A stretch of DNA of 64,000 nucleotides from Fibrobacterota bacterium (GTDB taxonomy: Bacteria > Fibrobacterota > Chitinivibrionia > Chitinivibrionales > Chitinispirillaceae): positions 1-64,000 of the forward strand of contig JAEZKC010000055.1 in assembly GCA_023436205.1 (NCBI GenBank), in the 5' to 3' direction. The position numbers and the translations under genes are program-made. Below, piece by piece: positions 34,985 through 44,433 of the stretch (position 1 is its first letter; every line of letters starts with the position of its first letter). The notes under the pieces are model-generated. The model saw nothing but the letters and a program-made list of their open reading frames with translations. It was not told where the DNA came from and made no database searches.

Positions 34985-36442
34985 ATGAGTCTAACAAAGC
35001 GCCCCGCCGAGTGTTCTGTTCTGGTTGTCGATGATGAAGAAGCAATTCTCCAGGTGCTTAATAACGCGCTTTCATCCCGCTACAAGGTCACCCTGTGCAC
35101 AAACGGCAGAGAGGCGCTTACTTTAATTGAAAAGCAGGATTTTGATCTGGTCGTGACCGATCTCATGTTACCGGATGTGTCCGGTATCGAGGTGCTCACC
35201 TATGCCAAAAGTCGCGATGAATTCACCGAAGTGCTCATGATCACCGGCTATGCTTCCTTGGATACCATTACCGCAGCTATTAACCTTGGTGCAGGTTCCT
35301 ACCTCTCCAAACCGTTTTCCATCGCCGATTTCCTCATTCGAACCGAAAAGATGATCGCCTCCAGACTTTTTCACCTGAAAAGTCTTCAGCTGATGAAACA
35401 GTCCGATTTCATGGACCCGGCCGATAAGGGGCACCTCAACGATATCACCTCTTTATACTATTTTACCCGCAAGTTGATGCTCTCACTGGAAATATCCGAG
35501 GTGATGAGAATCATTCTGGAGGAGTCCAATCAGAAAATCGGCGCTGATTTCTGCAGTATCGGCGTGGATCTTCTGGATTACAAGGAAGTTTATGCAATGC
35601 CCCTGACCGGGGAACTCAATTCCGACTTGCTCAGAAGTGTGCTTTCCGAGCATTGGTCTGATGCCTTTTCCATGCTCGATAAGAACAGCTTTCTGCAAGG
35701 TGATATTCCCCTCTACATCTATAAAGGGCGTCAGGGGGAGTTCGGCTCTCCCGAAAAATTCAACTGTGTGAGCTTTCCTCTGATTGTGACTGGAAAATCG
35801 ATCGGATCACTCTCTGTATTCATCGAACAGAAAAAGGATATTCAGCCGGACCTGAATCAGTTCCTGCATGTGCTCACCTCCATCATTTCACCAGTGATTG
35901 AACATGCCTACATGGATATGCTCGCCCGGCTGCAGGCCAAAACCGACAGCCTTACCGGCATCGCCAATCATCGCCAGTTCCATGAGGCTCTGGAGAGGGA
36001 AATTGCTCGTGCTAATCGCAAAAAGAGCACTTTTACACTCATTCTTGTGGATATAGACAATTTTAAATCGATAAATGATACCTATGGGCATCAGGTTGGT
36101 GATGCCGTCATTATAGATCTTACTCGGCGCATTACCGCAAATATACGCACCGGAGATGTCGCGGCCCGGTACGGCGGAGAGGAATTCTGTCTGATTCTGC
36201 CTGAAACTGATGAGGCTGGAGGAATGGTGCTGGCCAACAGAATCTGTCAGGCGGTAGCAAATACCCCCTTCGCCAATGCGAAATATCAATTCACTTATAC
36301 CGCCAGTTTCGGACTTGCGGTTTATAATGGTGCTGACCCGATCGGAAAAGATGTGCTTATTTTCAGAGCTGATGAAGCCATGTACGAATCAAAGCGCGCG
36401 GGCAAGAATCGGGTTACAAACAGCACCAGTAAGGAAAAATGA
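34985..36442 (+). CDS. Response regulator with GAF-like and GGDEF domains (diguanylate cyclase)
   Basis: 485 residues. REC domain 1-125 with phosphoacceptor Asp59 (LVVTDLMLPDVSG) and acidic pair VVDDEE; a GAF-like sensor at about 150-305; GGDEF domain at 310-480 with the active motif RYGGEEF and the RxxD inhibitory site (RTGD) five residues upstream. It is expected to make cyclic di-GMP on phosphorylation. No cognate histidine kinase in the window. It overlaps waaA by ATGA and heads a compact operon. Confidence 0.93.
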   Translation: MSLTKRPAECSVLVVDDEEAILQVLNNALSSRYKVTLCTNGREALTLIEKQDFDLVVTDLMLPDVSGIEVLTYAKSRDEFTEVLMITGYASLDTITAAINLGAGSYLSKPFSIADFLIRTEKMIASRLFHLKSLQLMKQSDFMDPADKGHLNDITSLYYFTRKLMLSLEISEVMRIILEESNQKIGADFCSIGVDLLDYKEVYAMPLTGELNSDLLRSVLSEHWSDAFSMLDKNSFLQGDIPLYIYKGRQGEFGSPEKFNCVSFPLIVTGKSIGSLSVFIEQKKDIQPDLNQFLHVLTSIISPVIEHAYMDMLARLQAKTDSLTGIANHRQFHEALEREIARANRKKSTFTLILVDIDNFKSINDTYGHQVGDAVIIDLTRRITANIRTGDVAARYGGEEFCLILPETDEAGGMVLANRICQAVANTPFANAKYQFTYTASFGLAVYNGADPIGKDVLIFRADEAMYESKRAGKNRVTNSTSKEK

Positions 36443-37701
36443 AAAAAGTCGGTTTCAATCTCCTGTTTTCAATATACAGTTCAATATTCGAAATTCTGCG
36501 GTTCTCAGTCAATCTGCTGTCTCGAATTTTCATATTCAGCAAGTGGAATCTCAGGGAACGTCAAAATCCCCCTCGGCTGGTGAGAGATATTCGCAATCGA
36601 ACTGTAGTATGGGTTCATGCTGCCTCACTGGGAGAGGCCAAGGTCCTGCTCAAGTTTCTTGAGCTGCTTGTCTCGCGACATCCTGAAGACCTGTATCTGC
36701 TGACGGCTGCTTCTCCCACCGGGGTTAAATTCCTAGAGGAGAACCGTAGGGCAGAAGTGTGTGCAGTGGGCTTTTTACCTCTGGACACGATTCCGCTCAT
36801 GAATAAAATGCTGGACAGGTTCAAGGTGAGTCGTATCTGGCTGGTTGAGACTGAATTGTGGCCCTCGATGCTCTGGTGCTGCCGTGAGAAACGCATTCCT
36901 GTGGGTATTGTAAATGGTCGCCTTGAAGAGCGATCCTATAAAAATATGAAACGACTGGACTTCCTTTTCAGGCCTCTTTTCAATCAACTTGATATAGTGC
37001 TTGTTCAGGATGAAATCTATTCCGCCAGATTTCAGGAGCTTGGTGTAAATCCTGATTGTGTGCATGTTATAGGAAATCTGAAAAGCCATGTCACTGTTCG
37101 CAGGCCGGATACCCGTCACTGGATCTCCATCCGTAAAAAGCTGAACATTGACGAGTCGGTGCTGCTGCTCACCGCCGGATGTATTCATCCCGGGGAAGCG
37201 TCTGTCATACGGGAAAGTTTTGAAAAGTTACGGGAGCTGGGCCTGCCATGTAGATGTATTGTGGTTCCCCGGCATCTGGAGGCGGTGCCTGCTTTAATTC
37301 AGGAGCTGGGAGACAGTGCTTTGCTGCTTAAGGATATCGAAACCGACCAGCCGTGGGATCTGTGCGTGATTGAAAAAATGGGTATTCTTGACGATATGTA
37401 CAGAATCGCCGATGCCGCCATTGTGGGGGGGAGTTTTGTGAAAGTGGGAGGTCACAATGTGTGGGACCCTGCCCGTTTTGGAATACCGGTCTTTTTTGGA
37501 CCTGAAACTCATGCTCAAAAAGAAAGCTGCGAGAGACTGGTCACCTCGGGAGTGGGATTCAGAGTACAGGATGGCTCTGAACTGGGCAGAACAATATACA
37601 AGGTGATGAAAACTGAAGCTTCGCGCTTTGTCAATGCACAAATTCTCTTTGCTGAAACCGTTAACAAAAGTCAATCAATACTGGAACCCCTGATTCCATG
37701 A
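36439..37701 (+). CDS. waaA: 3-deoxy-D-manno-octulosonic acid transferase
   Basis: 420 residues with N-terminal membrane anchor, VVWVHAASLGEAKVLLKFL near residue 55, VETELWPSMLW and VNGRLEERSYKN near 150, and GGSFVKVGGHNVWDPARFG near 330. These match KdtA/WaaA, which adds KDO to lipid A precursor on the cytoplasmic side of the inner membrane. This indicates a lipopolysaccharide-bearing organism. Start overlaps the stop of the preceding gene (ATGA), end overlaps holA (ATGA). Confidence 0.94.
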   Translation: MKKVGFNLLFSIYSSIFEILRFSVNLLSRIFIFSKWNLRERQNPPRLVRDIRNRTVVWVHAASLGEAKVLLKFLELLVSRHPEDLYLLTAASPTGVKFLEENRRAEVCAVGFLPLDTIPLMNKMLDRFKVSRIWLVETELWPSMLWCCREKRIPVGIVNGRLEERSYKNMKRLDFLFRPLFNQLDIVLVQDEIYSARFQELGVNPDCVHVIGNLKSHVTVRRPDTRHWISIRKKLNIDESVLLLTAGCIHPGEASVIRESFEKLRELGLPCRCIVVPRHLEAVPALIQELGDSALLLKDIETDQPWDLCVIEKMGILDDMYRIADAAIVGGSFVKVGGHNVWDPARFGIPVFFGPETHAQKESCERLVTSGVGFRVQDGSELGRTIYKVMKTEASRFVNAQILFAETVNKSQSILEPLIP

Positions 37702-38825
37702 AAATAGACAACGATATCACCAGCCCCTCAAAAATCCTGATCCTTCAAGGCGATGATTCCATCGGAAAGGAACGTGCCAGGGTGCGTTTCATCGAGCAGG
37801 TCCAGGCTTTTCACGGCCAGTGCGCTCTTGAACGCTACGATTCATCGGCAGAGAAATTGACCGATTTTCTTCAGCGCATGATCACCCCGTCTCTCTTTCA
37901 GGATATCCGTGTTTTCAGCATCGGCCATGTGCAGTCTCTCTCCGATGGTGAACTCAAAGAGCTCAAGGGCATGCTCGATCACGATATTCCCGATGTCTAT
38001 CTGCTCCTTGAGGCTGAACCGGAAAAGAAAGGTTCTGCCGAGTCCAGAGTTTCCAAACTGCTGGGGCTCAAAAAACTTGCCGGCAAGTCCTCCATCGCTG
38101 TTCAGGACTATACCCGTCCACCTGATTATAAACTGGCTCAATGGCTCATCTCTCAGGTTCCCGTGCTCTTCAACCGTACCATTGGTAAAGATGAGGCTGA
38201 ACTGCTCATTGACATGGTAGGGCATGATCTGGATTCTCTCTATTCGGAGCTTCAGAAAATCGATATCAATCTGGCTCCCAGGGTACCGATTGATAAAGAG
38301 ATCATTGAGGAGATCTGCGGTGCCGTGCGTACTATGACCGTCTATGAGCTGGCCACTGCTCTTGGAGAGAAGAATTTCGTGCGTGCCCTTCAGGTGCTTG
38401 ATTCTCTTTACAATTCCGGTTTTTACGCGCCCACAGTGGTATCAGCCCTCTTTCGACACTTCTGGGCGCTTTTCAGGATTAAGAAATTCCTGCAGAAGAA
38501 TCCTAACGTGCTTAAACAGTTTAACACCAAAGGGTATGGACCCGATTCTCCTCAGAGCGAAGCCGCATTCGCTATCGGTAAAGCAGGGGGCCTCCTGGGT
38601 GAGAACGACAAACGCAAGGTGTTTCCGGTCATTATTCAGTCTAACATTGTAAAACATGCTTCGCACTTCAGTGAAACTGACCTCAAACGTGTTCTGAAAA
38701 TGATTCAGGAATTCGATGTGGGTGTAAAGACCGGCAAGGTGGATCCCGTTCAGCAGGTGCTCCAGATGTTCTGTTATAAAATTATCAGGGTGTCTCAATG
38801 TGTGCAGACCGGAGTTGCCGCATGA
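37698..38825 (+). CDS. holA: DNA polymerase III delta subunit
   Basis: 375 residues, three-domain AAA+-like clamp-loader subunit without a P-loop. The N-terminal ILILQGDDSIGKERAR and VYLLLEAEPEKKGSAESRVSKLL are typical, and the C-terminal SALFRHFWALFRIKKFL with the last helix bundle fits the delta family. It loads the sliding clamp. Overlaps both neighbours by 4 bases, within the waaA-holA-truA block. Confidence 0.9.
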   Translation: MKIDNDITSPSKILILQGDDSIGKERARVRFIEQVQAFHGQCALERYDSSAEKLTDFLQRMITPSLFQDIRVFSIGHVQSLSDGELKELKGMLDHDIPDVYLLLEAEPEKKGSAESRVSKLLGLKKLAGKSSIAVQDYTRPPDYKLAQWLISQVPVLFNRTIGKDEAELLIDMVGHDLDSLYSELQKIDINLAPRVPIDKEIIEEICGAVRTMTVYELATALGEKNFVRALQVLDSLYNSGFYAPTVVSALFRHFWALFRIKKFLQKNPNVLKQFNTKGYGPDSPQSEAAFAIGKAGGLLGENDKRKVFPVIIQSNIVKHASHFSETDLKRVLKMIQEFDVGVKTGKVDPVQQVLQMFCYKIIRVSQCVQTGVAA

Positions 38826-39562
38826 GATATTTCTGCCGAGTTGAATATGAAGGCACCCGGTATGGCGGGTGGCAGTATCAGCCGAATTGTGTAAGTGTTC
38901 AGCAGGTGCTTGAGGAAGTGTTGTCTGTCGTATTGCGAAGCCCTACCAGCATCACTGGTGCAGGAAGAACCGATGCCGGAGTTCATGCAAGGGGTCAGGG
39001 AATGCACTTCGATGCTCCAGTGGGGATCGACATTCGCAAGACGATACTCTCGGTCAACTCACTGCTTCCTTCAGATATCGCTGTTTATGATCTTCAGCCC
39101 GTTAGTGATGAATTCCATGCTCGTTACTGGGCACTCAGTCGCAAGTATACCTATTACTTTTCCGATCGCAAAAACCCTCTTAATCATAAACGGGTGTGGA
39201 TGCTTTATTATAATGTTGATTGGGATAAAGTATCACAGGAAGCTCTCTCCTTACGCGGCACTCATGACTTTGCCGCGTTTTGCGCTTCGGGCAGCGATTC
39301 GTCAAATACGCTCTGCTCAGTTACTGATGTCCAGCTTTCCTGCAGAAACGGAATTAGAATGTTTTCAATAGAAGCAAACAGGTTTATCTACAAGATGGTT
39401 CGTTCTCTCGTGGGCACTTTGGTGGACATTGGCAGAGGCCGCCTGAGTGATTCGTTAGAGGCCATTGTTGCCTCTAAGGACAGAAACAGGGTGGGGGAGA
39501 CTGCTCCCGCTTCAGGACTGGTTCTTGAATGGGTCAGTTATTCCCCGGAGGCGTGCTCATGA
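38822..39562 (+). CDS. truA: tRNA pseudouridine(38-40) synthase
   Basis: 246 residues. Catalytic Asp51 in ITGAGRTDAGVHARGQ. N-terminal YFCRVEYEGTRYGGWQYQ and RKYTYYFS are family blocks. It converts U38-40 of tRNA anticodon arms to pseudouridine. Start is the ATG at 38822, which overlaps the holA stop (ATGA); the open frame extends 24 bases upstream but homology begins here. Confidence 0.95.
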   Translation: MRYFCRVEYEGTRYGGWQYQPNCVSVQQVLEEVLSVVLRSPTSITGAGRTDAGVHARGQGMHFDAPVGIDIRKTILSVNSLLPSDIAVYDLQPVSDEFHARYWALSRKYTYYFSDRKNPLNHKRVWMLYYNVDWDKVSQEALSLRGTHDFAAFCASGSDSSNTLCSVTDVQLSCRNGIRMFSIEANRFIYKMVRSLVGTLVDIGRGRLSDSLEAIVASKDRNRVGETAPASGLVLEWVSYSPEACS

Positions 39563-40797
39563 AAAACAGTGCTGCAAAGATAAGCTTCGGGCTGGTGTTT
39601 CTGGTCTTGGGGATGGCTGCTGGCTTTTTTCTGGGCGGGGAGATTATCAGACGCATTTACACGGATACACTCCTGCAGGATGAAACTGCACTTCAGAATC
39701 CACTCTCCACTGAAACTTCCTCAGCCGTGCAGAATCAACCGGTTTTGGGTCAGAATACGAATGATGATATCTCTCAGTCAAGAGGAAATGCAATCGTTAG
39801 GGCAACTCGTCATGTCGCTCCAAGCGTTGTGGGAATAGTTGTTACTCAGATTCAGGTTGTGCGCAGCCCCTACTACAATGATGATTTCTTTGATTTCTTT
39901 TTCAGTGGCCCTGAGCTTATGCCTCGCTATCGCCAGGTGGAAAGCATGGGCTCCGGCTTTGTCATCCGTGACGATGGAATAATTCTCACTAACTTCCATG
40001 TGGTGCAGAACGCAGCCAAACTGTATGTGAACTTCCCTGATGGTCGTAGAATCGAAGGTAAAGTGATCGGTACAGATGAAAAGTCGGATCTGGCGGTTAT
40101 CTCTGTAAGCGGAAGAAATTTCAGAACTGTCAAATTCGGGAACTCCGATCAGTGTCTCATTGGTGAATGGGGGATCGCCATTGGTAACCCGTTCCTTAAT
40201 TTCATCAACGATGCTCATCCCACGGTTACTGTTGGAGTGGTAAGTGCCCTCAACAGGAATTTCGCACCCTCCGAAGGGGTATATTATCAGGGAATGATCC
40301 AGACTGACGCGGCAATCAACCCCGGAAATTCAGGTGGTCCGCTGGTAAATGCAAATGGAGAAGTGATTGGTATTAATACCTTTATCTACACCGGTGGCTC
40401 AAACAACAAGGGATCCATCGGAATCGGTTTCGCCATTCCCATTAACAGGGCAAGGCGTGTGGCAGAGGAGCTTATCACTCATGGAAAAAGGCGTCAGGTC
40501 TGGACCGGTATCTCCGTTCAGAACATGAACCGTTCCGTCGCTCAGGCGCTTGGGTACGACAGCGTGGATGGTGTTGTGGTTGTAAGTGTACAGCCTAACA
40601 GCCCGGGAGCCGCTGCAGATCTCAAACCCGGTGATGTCATTAAGAAAATGGGTAATCGGGTGATTCACACCCATGCCGATATCGATGGGTTTTTTCTGGA
40701 TTACTTTGTCGATGACAAAGTGGAAATGCATATCATCAGAAGTGGTAAGCCGCTCATGGCAGATCTGGTTCTGAAGGAATTTCCCGGTCCAAAATAG
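39559..40797 (+). CDS. HtrA/Deg-like serine protease with PDZ domain
   Basis: 412 residues. Membrane anchor at about 7-28, protease domain with His147 (TNFHVVQNA), Asp177 (KSDLAVI) and Ser258 (NPGNSGGPL), and one C-terminal PDZ domain (VVVSVQPNSPGAAADLKPGDVIKKMG). A DegS/DegP-like periplasmic quality-control protease anchored in the inner membrane is expected; one PDZ fits DegS/HhoB-type. The start overlaps truA (ATGA). The linker between anchor and protease is polar and low-complexity. Confidence 0.93.
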   Translation: MKNSAAKISFGLVFLVLGMAAGFFLGGEIIRRIYTDTLLQDETALQNPLSTETSSAVQNQPVLGQNTNDDISQSRGNAIVRATRHVAPSVVGIVVTQIQVVRSPYYNDDFFDFFFSGPELMPRYRQVESMGSGFVIRDDGIILTNFHVVQNAAKLYVNFPDGRRIEGKVIGTDEKSDLAVISVSGRNFRTVKFGNSDQCLIGEWGIAIGNPFLNFINDAHPTVTVGVVSALNRNFAPSEGVYYQGMIQTDAAINPGNSGGPLVNANGEVIGINTFIYTGGSNNKGSIGIGFAIPINRARRVAEELITHGKRRQVWTGISVQNMNRSVAQALGYDSVDGVVVVSVQPNSPGAAADLKPGDVIKKMGNRVIHTHADIDGFFLDYFVDDKVEMHIIRSGKPLMADLVLKEFPGPK

Positions 40798-40852
40798 ACG
40801 GGGCATTTCGCAAATGTTATTTTTATTCTGCCGTCATTGATTTGCGGCAGAT

Positions 40853-41179
40853 ATGTTCACAATGAAAGGAAATCAGGTTGCAATGGCTATCCCTCTTAAA
40901 GAAAAACGCGTGTCGACTTTGATTCTGGTTGTCCTTGTCGGAATATTGATTGGCTCATATCTCAATGCGGTAATCCAGATGCTGCCCGGTGGCGAAAACG
41001 TGGTGCGCACCTTCTTTACCTACACAGTGCCTTTCGGGATAGGCGATTTCGAGCATAACACTCCGGTGCTTATCGATCTTAATGCGATCCGCTTTCAACT
41101 GGGTTTCCAGATTCGTTTCAGCCTCCTTTCAATTCTGGGAATTGTGCTGAGCCTATACTTTTTCCGTTGGTACAAATAA
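40853..41179 (+). CDS. DUF4321 small membrane protein
   Basis: 108 residues. N-terminal hydrophobic helix (TLILVVLVGILIGSYLNAVI), central LPGGENVVRTFFTYTVPFGIGDF, then IDLNAIRFQLGFQIRFSLLSILGIVLSLYFF. This strand-helix layout matches DUF4321, of unknown function, usually found near cell-envelope and translation genes. Start may be ATG 40853 or ATG 40883; the latter removes a hydrophilic 10-residue extension and is more typical. Confidence 0.75.
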   Translation: MFTMKGNQVAMAIPLKEKRVSTLILVVLVGILIGSYLNAVIQMLPGGENVVRTFFTYTVPFGIGDFEHNTPVLIDLNAIRFQLGFQIRFSLLSILGIVLSLYFFRWYK

Positions 41180-41203
41180 GACTTTTACTGAAAGGTTTGC
41201 CTG

Positions 41204-42640
41204 ATGGCTTTCTTTGAACAACCTGTTTCCGATATAGTAAAGCGCATAATAAAGAGGGAAGTTTCCTGCAGTAACCTCGTGCAATCGGCTCTCGATACCA
41301 TTTCGCAAAAAGACAAAAACCTGCATTCCTTCATCTCCATGCAGAATGAAGAGGCACTCAAACGAGCTGATGAGCTTGACAGCCTTCCCCAGGAACAAAA
41401 AGAGAAAATGCCGCTTCTGGGGATTCCGGTTGCTGTAAAAGACAATATCTGCACCAAGGGTGTGGCTACCACATGCGCTTCCAAAATGCTTCAGAATTTT
41501 GTCCCCCCCTACGATGCTTCTGTTGTGGAAATGCTCAGGGATGCCGGTGCCGTTATTATCGGCAAAACCAATCTTGATGAGTTTGCAATGGGTTCCAGCA
41601 CCGAAAACTCCTTTTTCGGGCCCACACTTAACCCCCACGATGAAAGCAGAATCCCGGGGGGGTCCAGTGGAGGCAGCGCTGCGGCAGTCGGCGCCGGCCT
41701 GGTGCCTGTCGCTCTGGGTTCAGACACCGGCGGTTCCATCCGCCAGCCTTGCAGCCACTGTGGCGCAGTCGGCCTGAAACCCACTTATGGGCGGGTGTCC
41801 CGCTACGGACTCGTCGCATTCGCATCCTCCCTTGACCAGATCGGCCCCATGGCTAGCGATGTGCGTGATATCGGCCTTTTGCTCTCGGTTATTTCACAGG
41901 CAGACAAAAGAGATTCAACCTGCGCCGGTAAACCCTATATCGATTCACCTGAACTCTATACTACCGATGTTAAGGGAATGCGTATTGGAATGCCCGCTGA
42001 ATATTTCGGAGATGGTTTATCATCCGAAGTGCGGGGGAAAATCGAAGAACTCCTTAAGAGATTCAAAGACGGCGGTGCGGAGATCGTTAATATCTCTTTG
42101 CCTAATCTTCAGTACGCCATTGCAACCTATTATATCGTATGTACCGCTGAGGCATCTTCGAACCTGGCCCGCTATGACGGAGTGAAGTATGGTTTCAGGG
42201 CTCCGGATGCTAAATCACTTTCGGATATGTACATGGAAACCCGCGAGCAGGGCTTCGGATCCGAAGTCAAGCGCCGTGTCATGCTTGGAACTTATGTGCT
42301 GTCTTCAGGTTATTACGATGCCTATTACCTCAAGGCCGCCAGGGTTCGCACGTTGATAAGCAAGGATTTCAGAAACGCATTTGGTTCCTGCGATTTCATC
42401 GTTTCGCCGGTCACTCCCACTCCTGCATTTAAAATAGGGGAGAAGACTGAAGATCCTCTGCAGATGTATTTGACAGATATCTATACTGTATCTGCCAATC
42501 TTGCCGGTATACCGGGGATTAGTGTTCCCTGCGGAACTGTCGATTCGCTTCCGGTCGGTGTGCAGTTCATGGCTCCTGAATGGCGGGAGGATGTTCTGCT
42601 CAAGGCTGCTTTCGCTGCACAGGAACTCTCATCCAGATAG
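41204..42640 (+). CDS. gatA: Asp/Glu-tRNA amidotransferase subunit A
   Basis: 478 residues of amidase-signature enzyme: catalytic Lys79 (VAVKDNI), cis-Ser154 (PGGSSGGS) and nucleophile Ser178 (DTGGSIRQP). It supplies ammonia for transamidation of Glu-tRNAGln or Asp-tRNAAsn. GatB and GatC are not present in the window, so the three subunits are split in this genome. CTGAAAGGTTT precedes the ATG; 24 bp after DUF4321. Confidence 0.95.
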   Translation: MAFFEQPVSDIVKRIIKREVSCSNLVQSALDTISQKDKNLHSFISMQNEEALKRADELDSLPQEQKEKMPLLGIPVAVKDNICTKGVATTCASKMLQNFVPPYDASVVEMLRDAGAVIIGKTNLDEFAMGSSTENSFFGPTLNPHDESRIPGGSSGGSAAAVGAGLVPVALGSDTGGSIRQPCSHCGAVGLKPTYGRVSRYGLVAFASSLDQIGPMASDVRDIGLLLSVISQADKRDSTCAGKPYIDSPELYTTDVKGMRIGMPAEYFGDGLSSEVRGKIEELLKRFKDGGAEIVNISLPNLQYAIATYYIVCTAEASSNLARYDGVKYGFRAPDAKSLSDMYMETREQGFGSEVKRRVMLGTYVLSSGYYDAYYLKAARVRTLISKDFRNAFGSCDFIVSPVTPTPAFKIGEKTEDPLQMYLTDIYTVSANLAGIPGISVPCGTVDSLPVGVQFMAPEWREDVLLKAAFAAQELSSR

Positions 42641-42648
42641 GGGAGTGC

Positions 42649-43176
42649 ATGCATTCACGTTTCCGGAACTATGCCGCTGTGCTGTTGGGCATTCTGGCTT
42701 ATGTTCTGTTTTCCGGAAACGGCTGCGCACCTTCGGTCCGCTACGCACGGGATAATCCCCCCGAAATGGAATGGTTCCCTTCCGAAAAGAACAGTTCATC
42801 CCCAGTTGCATCCGCTAAACTTCAAAAAGCAGTTTCTTCCTATCTGGGGGTAAGATACAAATATGGCGGCATGAGCCGGGAGGGGCTTGACTGTTCAGGT
42901 TTTGTCAGCCTCGTTTACAAAGAAGTCTATGGAATGTCGCTTCCCCGCTCATCGGGTAAACAGTGGAAAGAGGGGCGTATTGTACCGCCCGCCACCGCAG
43001 TTCCCGGTGACCTCATTTTTTTCAGAGGCGGAATGTTCAATGGGATAAATCATGTGGGAATTTACATGGGCGGGAACAGATTCGTTCACGCCAGCAGCTC
43101 TAACGGGGTAATCTACAGCACCATGACAGATCCCTACTATTCCCGTCGTTTCGCAGCCATAAGGAGAATGTTTTGA
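42649..43176 (+). CDS. NlpC/P60 peptidoglycan hydrolase
   Basis: 175 residues. A hydrophobic N-terminal segment ending near Cys26 (FSGNGC, imperfect lipobox) suggests export; NlpC/P60 domain follows with Cys82 (LDCSGFVSLVYKE), His135 (NHVGIYMG) and His147 (FVHASS) as triad. It cleaves murein peptides in the periplasm. The start is ATG 42649 (GGGGAG upstream), 8 bp after gatA; a longer open frame begins inside gatA. Overlaps pheA. Confidence 0.9.
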   Translation: MHSRFRNYAAVLLGILAYVLFSGNGCAPSVRYARDNPPEMEWFPSEKNSSSPVASAKLQKAVSSYLGVRYKYGGMSREGLDCSGFVSLVYKEVYGMSLPRSSGKQWKEGRIVPPATAVPGDLIFFRGGMFNGINHVGIYMGGNRFVHASSSNGVIYSTMTDPYYSRRFAAIRRMF

Positions 43177-44045
43177 ATACGGTTACGTTTGCCGGAGAAA
43201 AAGGATCATACAGTGAGCTCGCAGCACTTGAGTATTTTGGACCATCTGTTGACCTTCGCAGTGTTTCCGAGTTCGAGGACGTTTTTAAAAGCGTAAAGCA
43301 GGGAAAAACCACCTTCGGCATTGTTCCCATCGAAAACTCTCTGGCCGGAAGCATTCATCAGAATTATGATCAGCTTCTTGAAAGCAAACTGCACATAGTG
43401 GGAGAAATCTACTTGCGTATTAACCACTATCTGATTGCCAATAAGGGAGCAACGCTTAAATCAGTAAATAAGGTGTACTCCCATCCGCAGGCCCTTGCTC
43501 AATGTAAACAGTATCTGAAGAAATTCCATCGCGGCTCTTTAGTGCCGGTTTCAAACACCGCTCTGGCAGTGAAAAAAATCCGTGATGAAAAGCTTGTAGA
43601 TGCCGCAGCCATCGCATCCATGCAGGCTGCCATCGATTTTGACATGGATGTGCTCGATTCAAATATCGAAGACAACCCGTACAACACCACCCGTTTTCTC
43701 ATTATAAGCAGAAAACCGGTCAAGCCGGCATCGGGGGAAATAAAAACCTCGGTGGTGTTCTCCGTAAAAAACATGCCCGGTGCGCTGTTCAAGGCTCTGA
43801 GCGTGTTTGCGCTCCGGGACGTCGACCTCTTTAAAATCGAATCAAGGCCAGTTCATGGTGTCGGTTTCGAGTATCTCTTTTATTTGGACTGCAAAGGGGA
43901 TATCAGAGACATCGCTTTAATGAATGCCGTTTCTCACCTCAAGGAGATCACCACGTTTTACCGGCTGCTTGGGTCGTATAATGTGGGCAAAGAGGTGCAG
44001 CCCAGATACAAAGGGAAAAGCAGAAAAAACAAAAAGCCCCGATAA
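43173..44045 (+). CDS. pheA: Prephenate dehydratase
   Basis: 290 residues, monofunctional. Opens TVTFAGEKGSYSELAALEYF, has the catalytic NTTRFLIISRKP block near residue 170 and a C-terminal ACT domain with KIESRPVHGVGFEYLFYLDCKGD for phenylalanine feedback. It makes phenylpyruvate. The start is TTG 43173, overlapping the NlpC stop (TTGA). The 3' end overlaps the rpmB terminator. Tail is lysine-rich. Confidence 0.93.
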   Translation: MNTVTFAGEKGSYSELAALEYFGPSVDLRSVSEFEDVFKSVKQGKTTFGIVPIENSLAGSIHQNYDQLLESKLHIVGEIYLRINHYLIANKGATLKSVNKVYSHPQALAQCKQYLKKFHRGSLVPVSNTALAVKKIRDEKLVDAAAIASMQAAIDFDMDVLDSNIEDNPYNTTRFLIISRKPVKPASGEIKTSVVFSVKNMPGALFKALSVFALRDVDLFKIESRPVHGVGFEYLFYLDCKGDIRDIALMNAVSHLKEITTFYRLLGSYNVGKEVQPRYKGKSRKNKKPR

Positions 44046-44058
44046 TGCTACCGGGGCT
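44035..44058 (-). terminator. rpmB terminator overlapping the pheA stop codon
   Basis: AGCCCCG / CGGGGCT stem with a 10-base loop; on the minus strand followed by TTTTTGTTTTTT. It is embedded in the last codons of pheA. Confidence 0.85.
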
Positions 44059-44082
44059 ACAATTCCAATTCACTGTCAGGGC

Positions 44083-44265
44083 TTAGGACTTGGCCATAGC
44101 CTTGAGGCACTTCATGCAGATTTTGATCCGCTTGGATGTACCATTGACAACCTGCTTGATTGTGCGAAGGTTGGGATAGAATATTCTTTTGCTTACGTTG
44201 TGGGCATGGGAAATCGTGTTGCCCGACTGCGGGTGCTTGCCGCAAACTTCACATGTTTTGGACAT
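44083..44265 (-). CDS. rpmB: Ribosomal protein L28
   Basis: 60 residues, zinc-binding form: N-terminal C-E-V-C and C-terminal C-M-K-C give four zinc cysteines. Contains SGNTISHAHNVSKRIFYPNL and TIKQVVNGTSKRIKICMKC. Large-subunit protein. GGAGG precedes the ATG, and a good promoter lies upstream. Size and motifs are complete. Confidence 0.95.
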   Translation of the reverse strand: MSKTCEVCGKHPQSGNTISHAHNVSKRIFYPNLRTIKQVVNGTSKRIKICMKCLKAMAKS

Positions 44266-44307
44266 ATATCCTCCAGATAGCTATTTTAGTTTCCCGAACA
44301 AACCGCT

Positions 44308-44336
44308 AATATAGCTAATGCATCGCTGCAAGTCAA
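44308..44336 (-). promoter_or_regulatory. Sigma-70 promoter of rpmB
   Basis: On the minus strand TTGACT, 17 bases, TATATT, about 43 bases before the rpmB start. Confidence 0.75.
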
Positions 44337-44433
44337 AGCTAAACTAATGAATTAGATAAATGTTTGGTCCAGTCAAATTATCGGTTTGACATCATTTATA
44401 TTTTTTCTAACAACTTAAAAAAGGTATAAGCAA

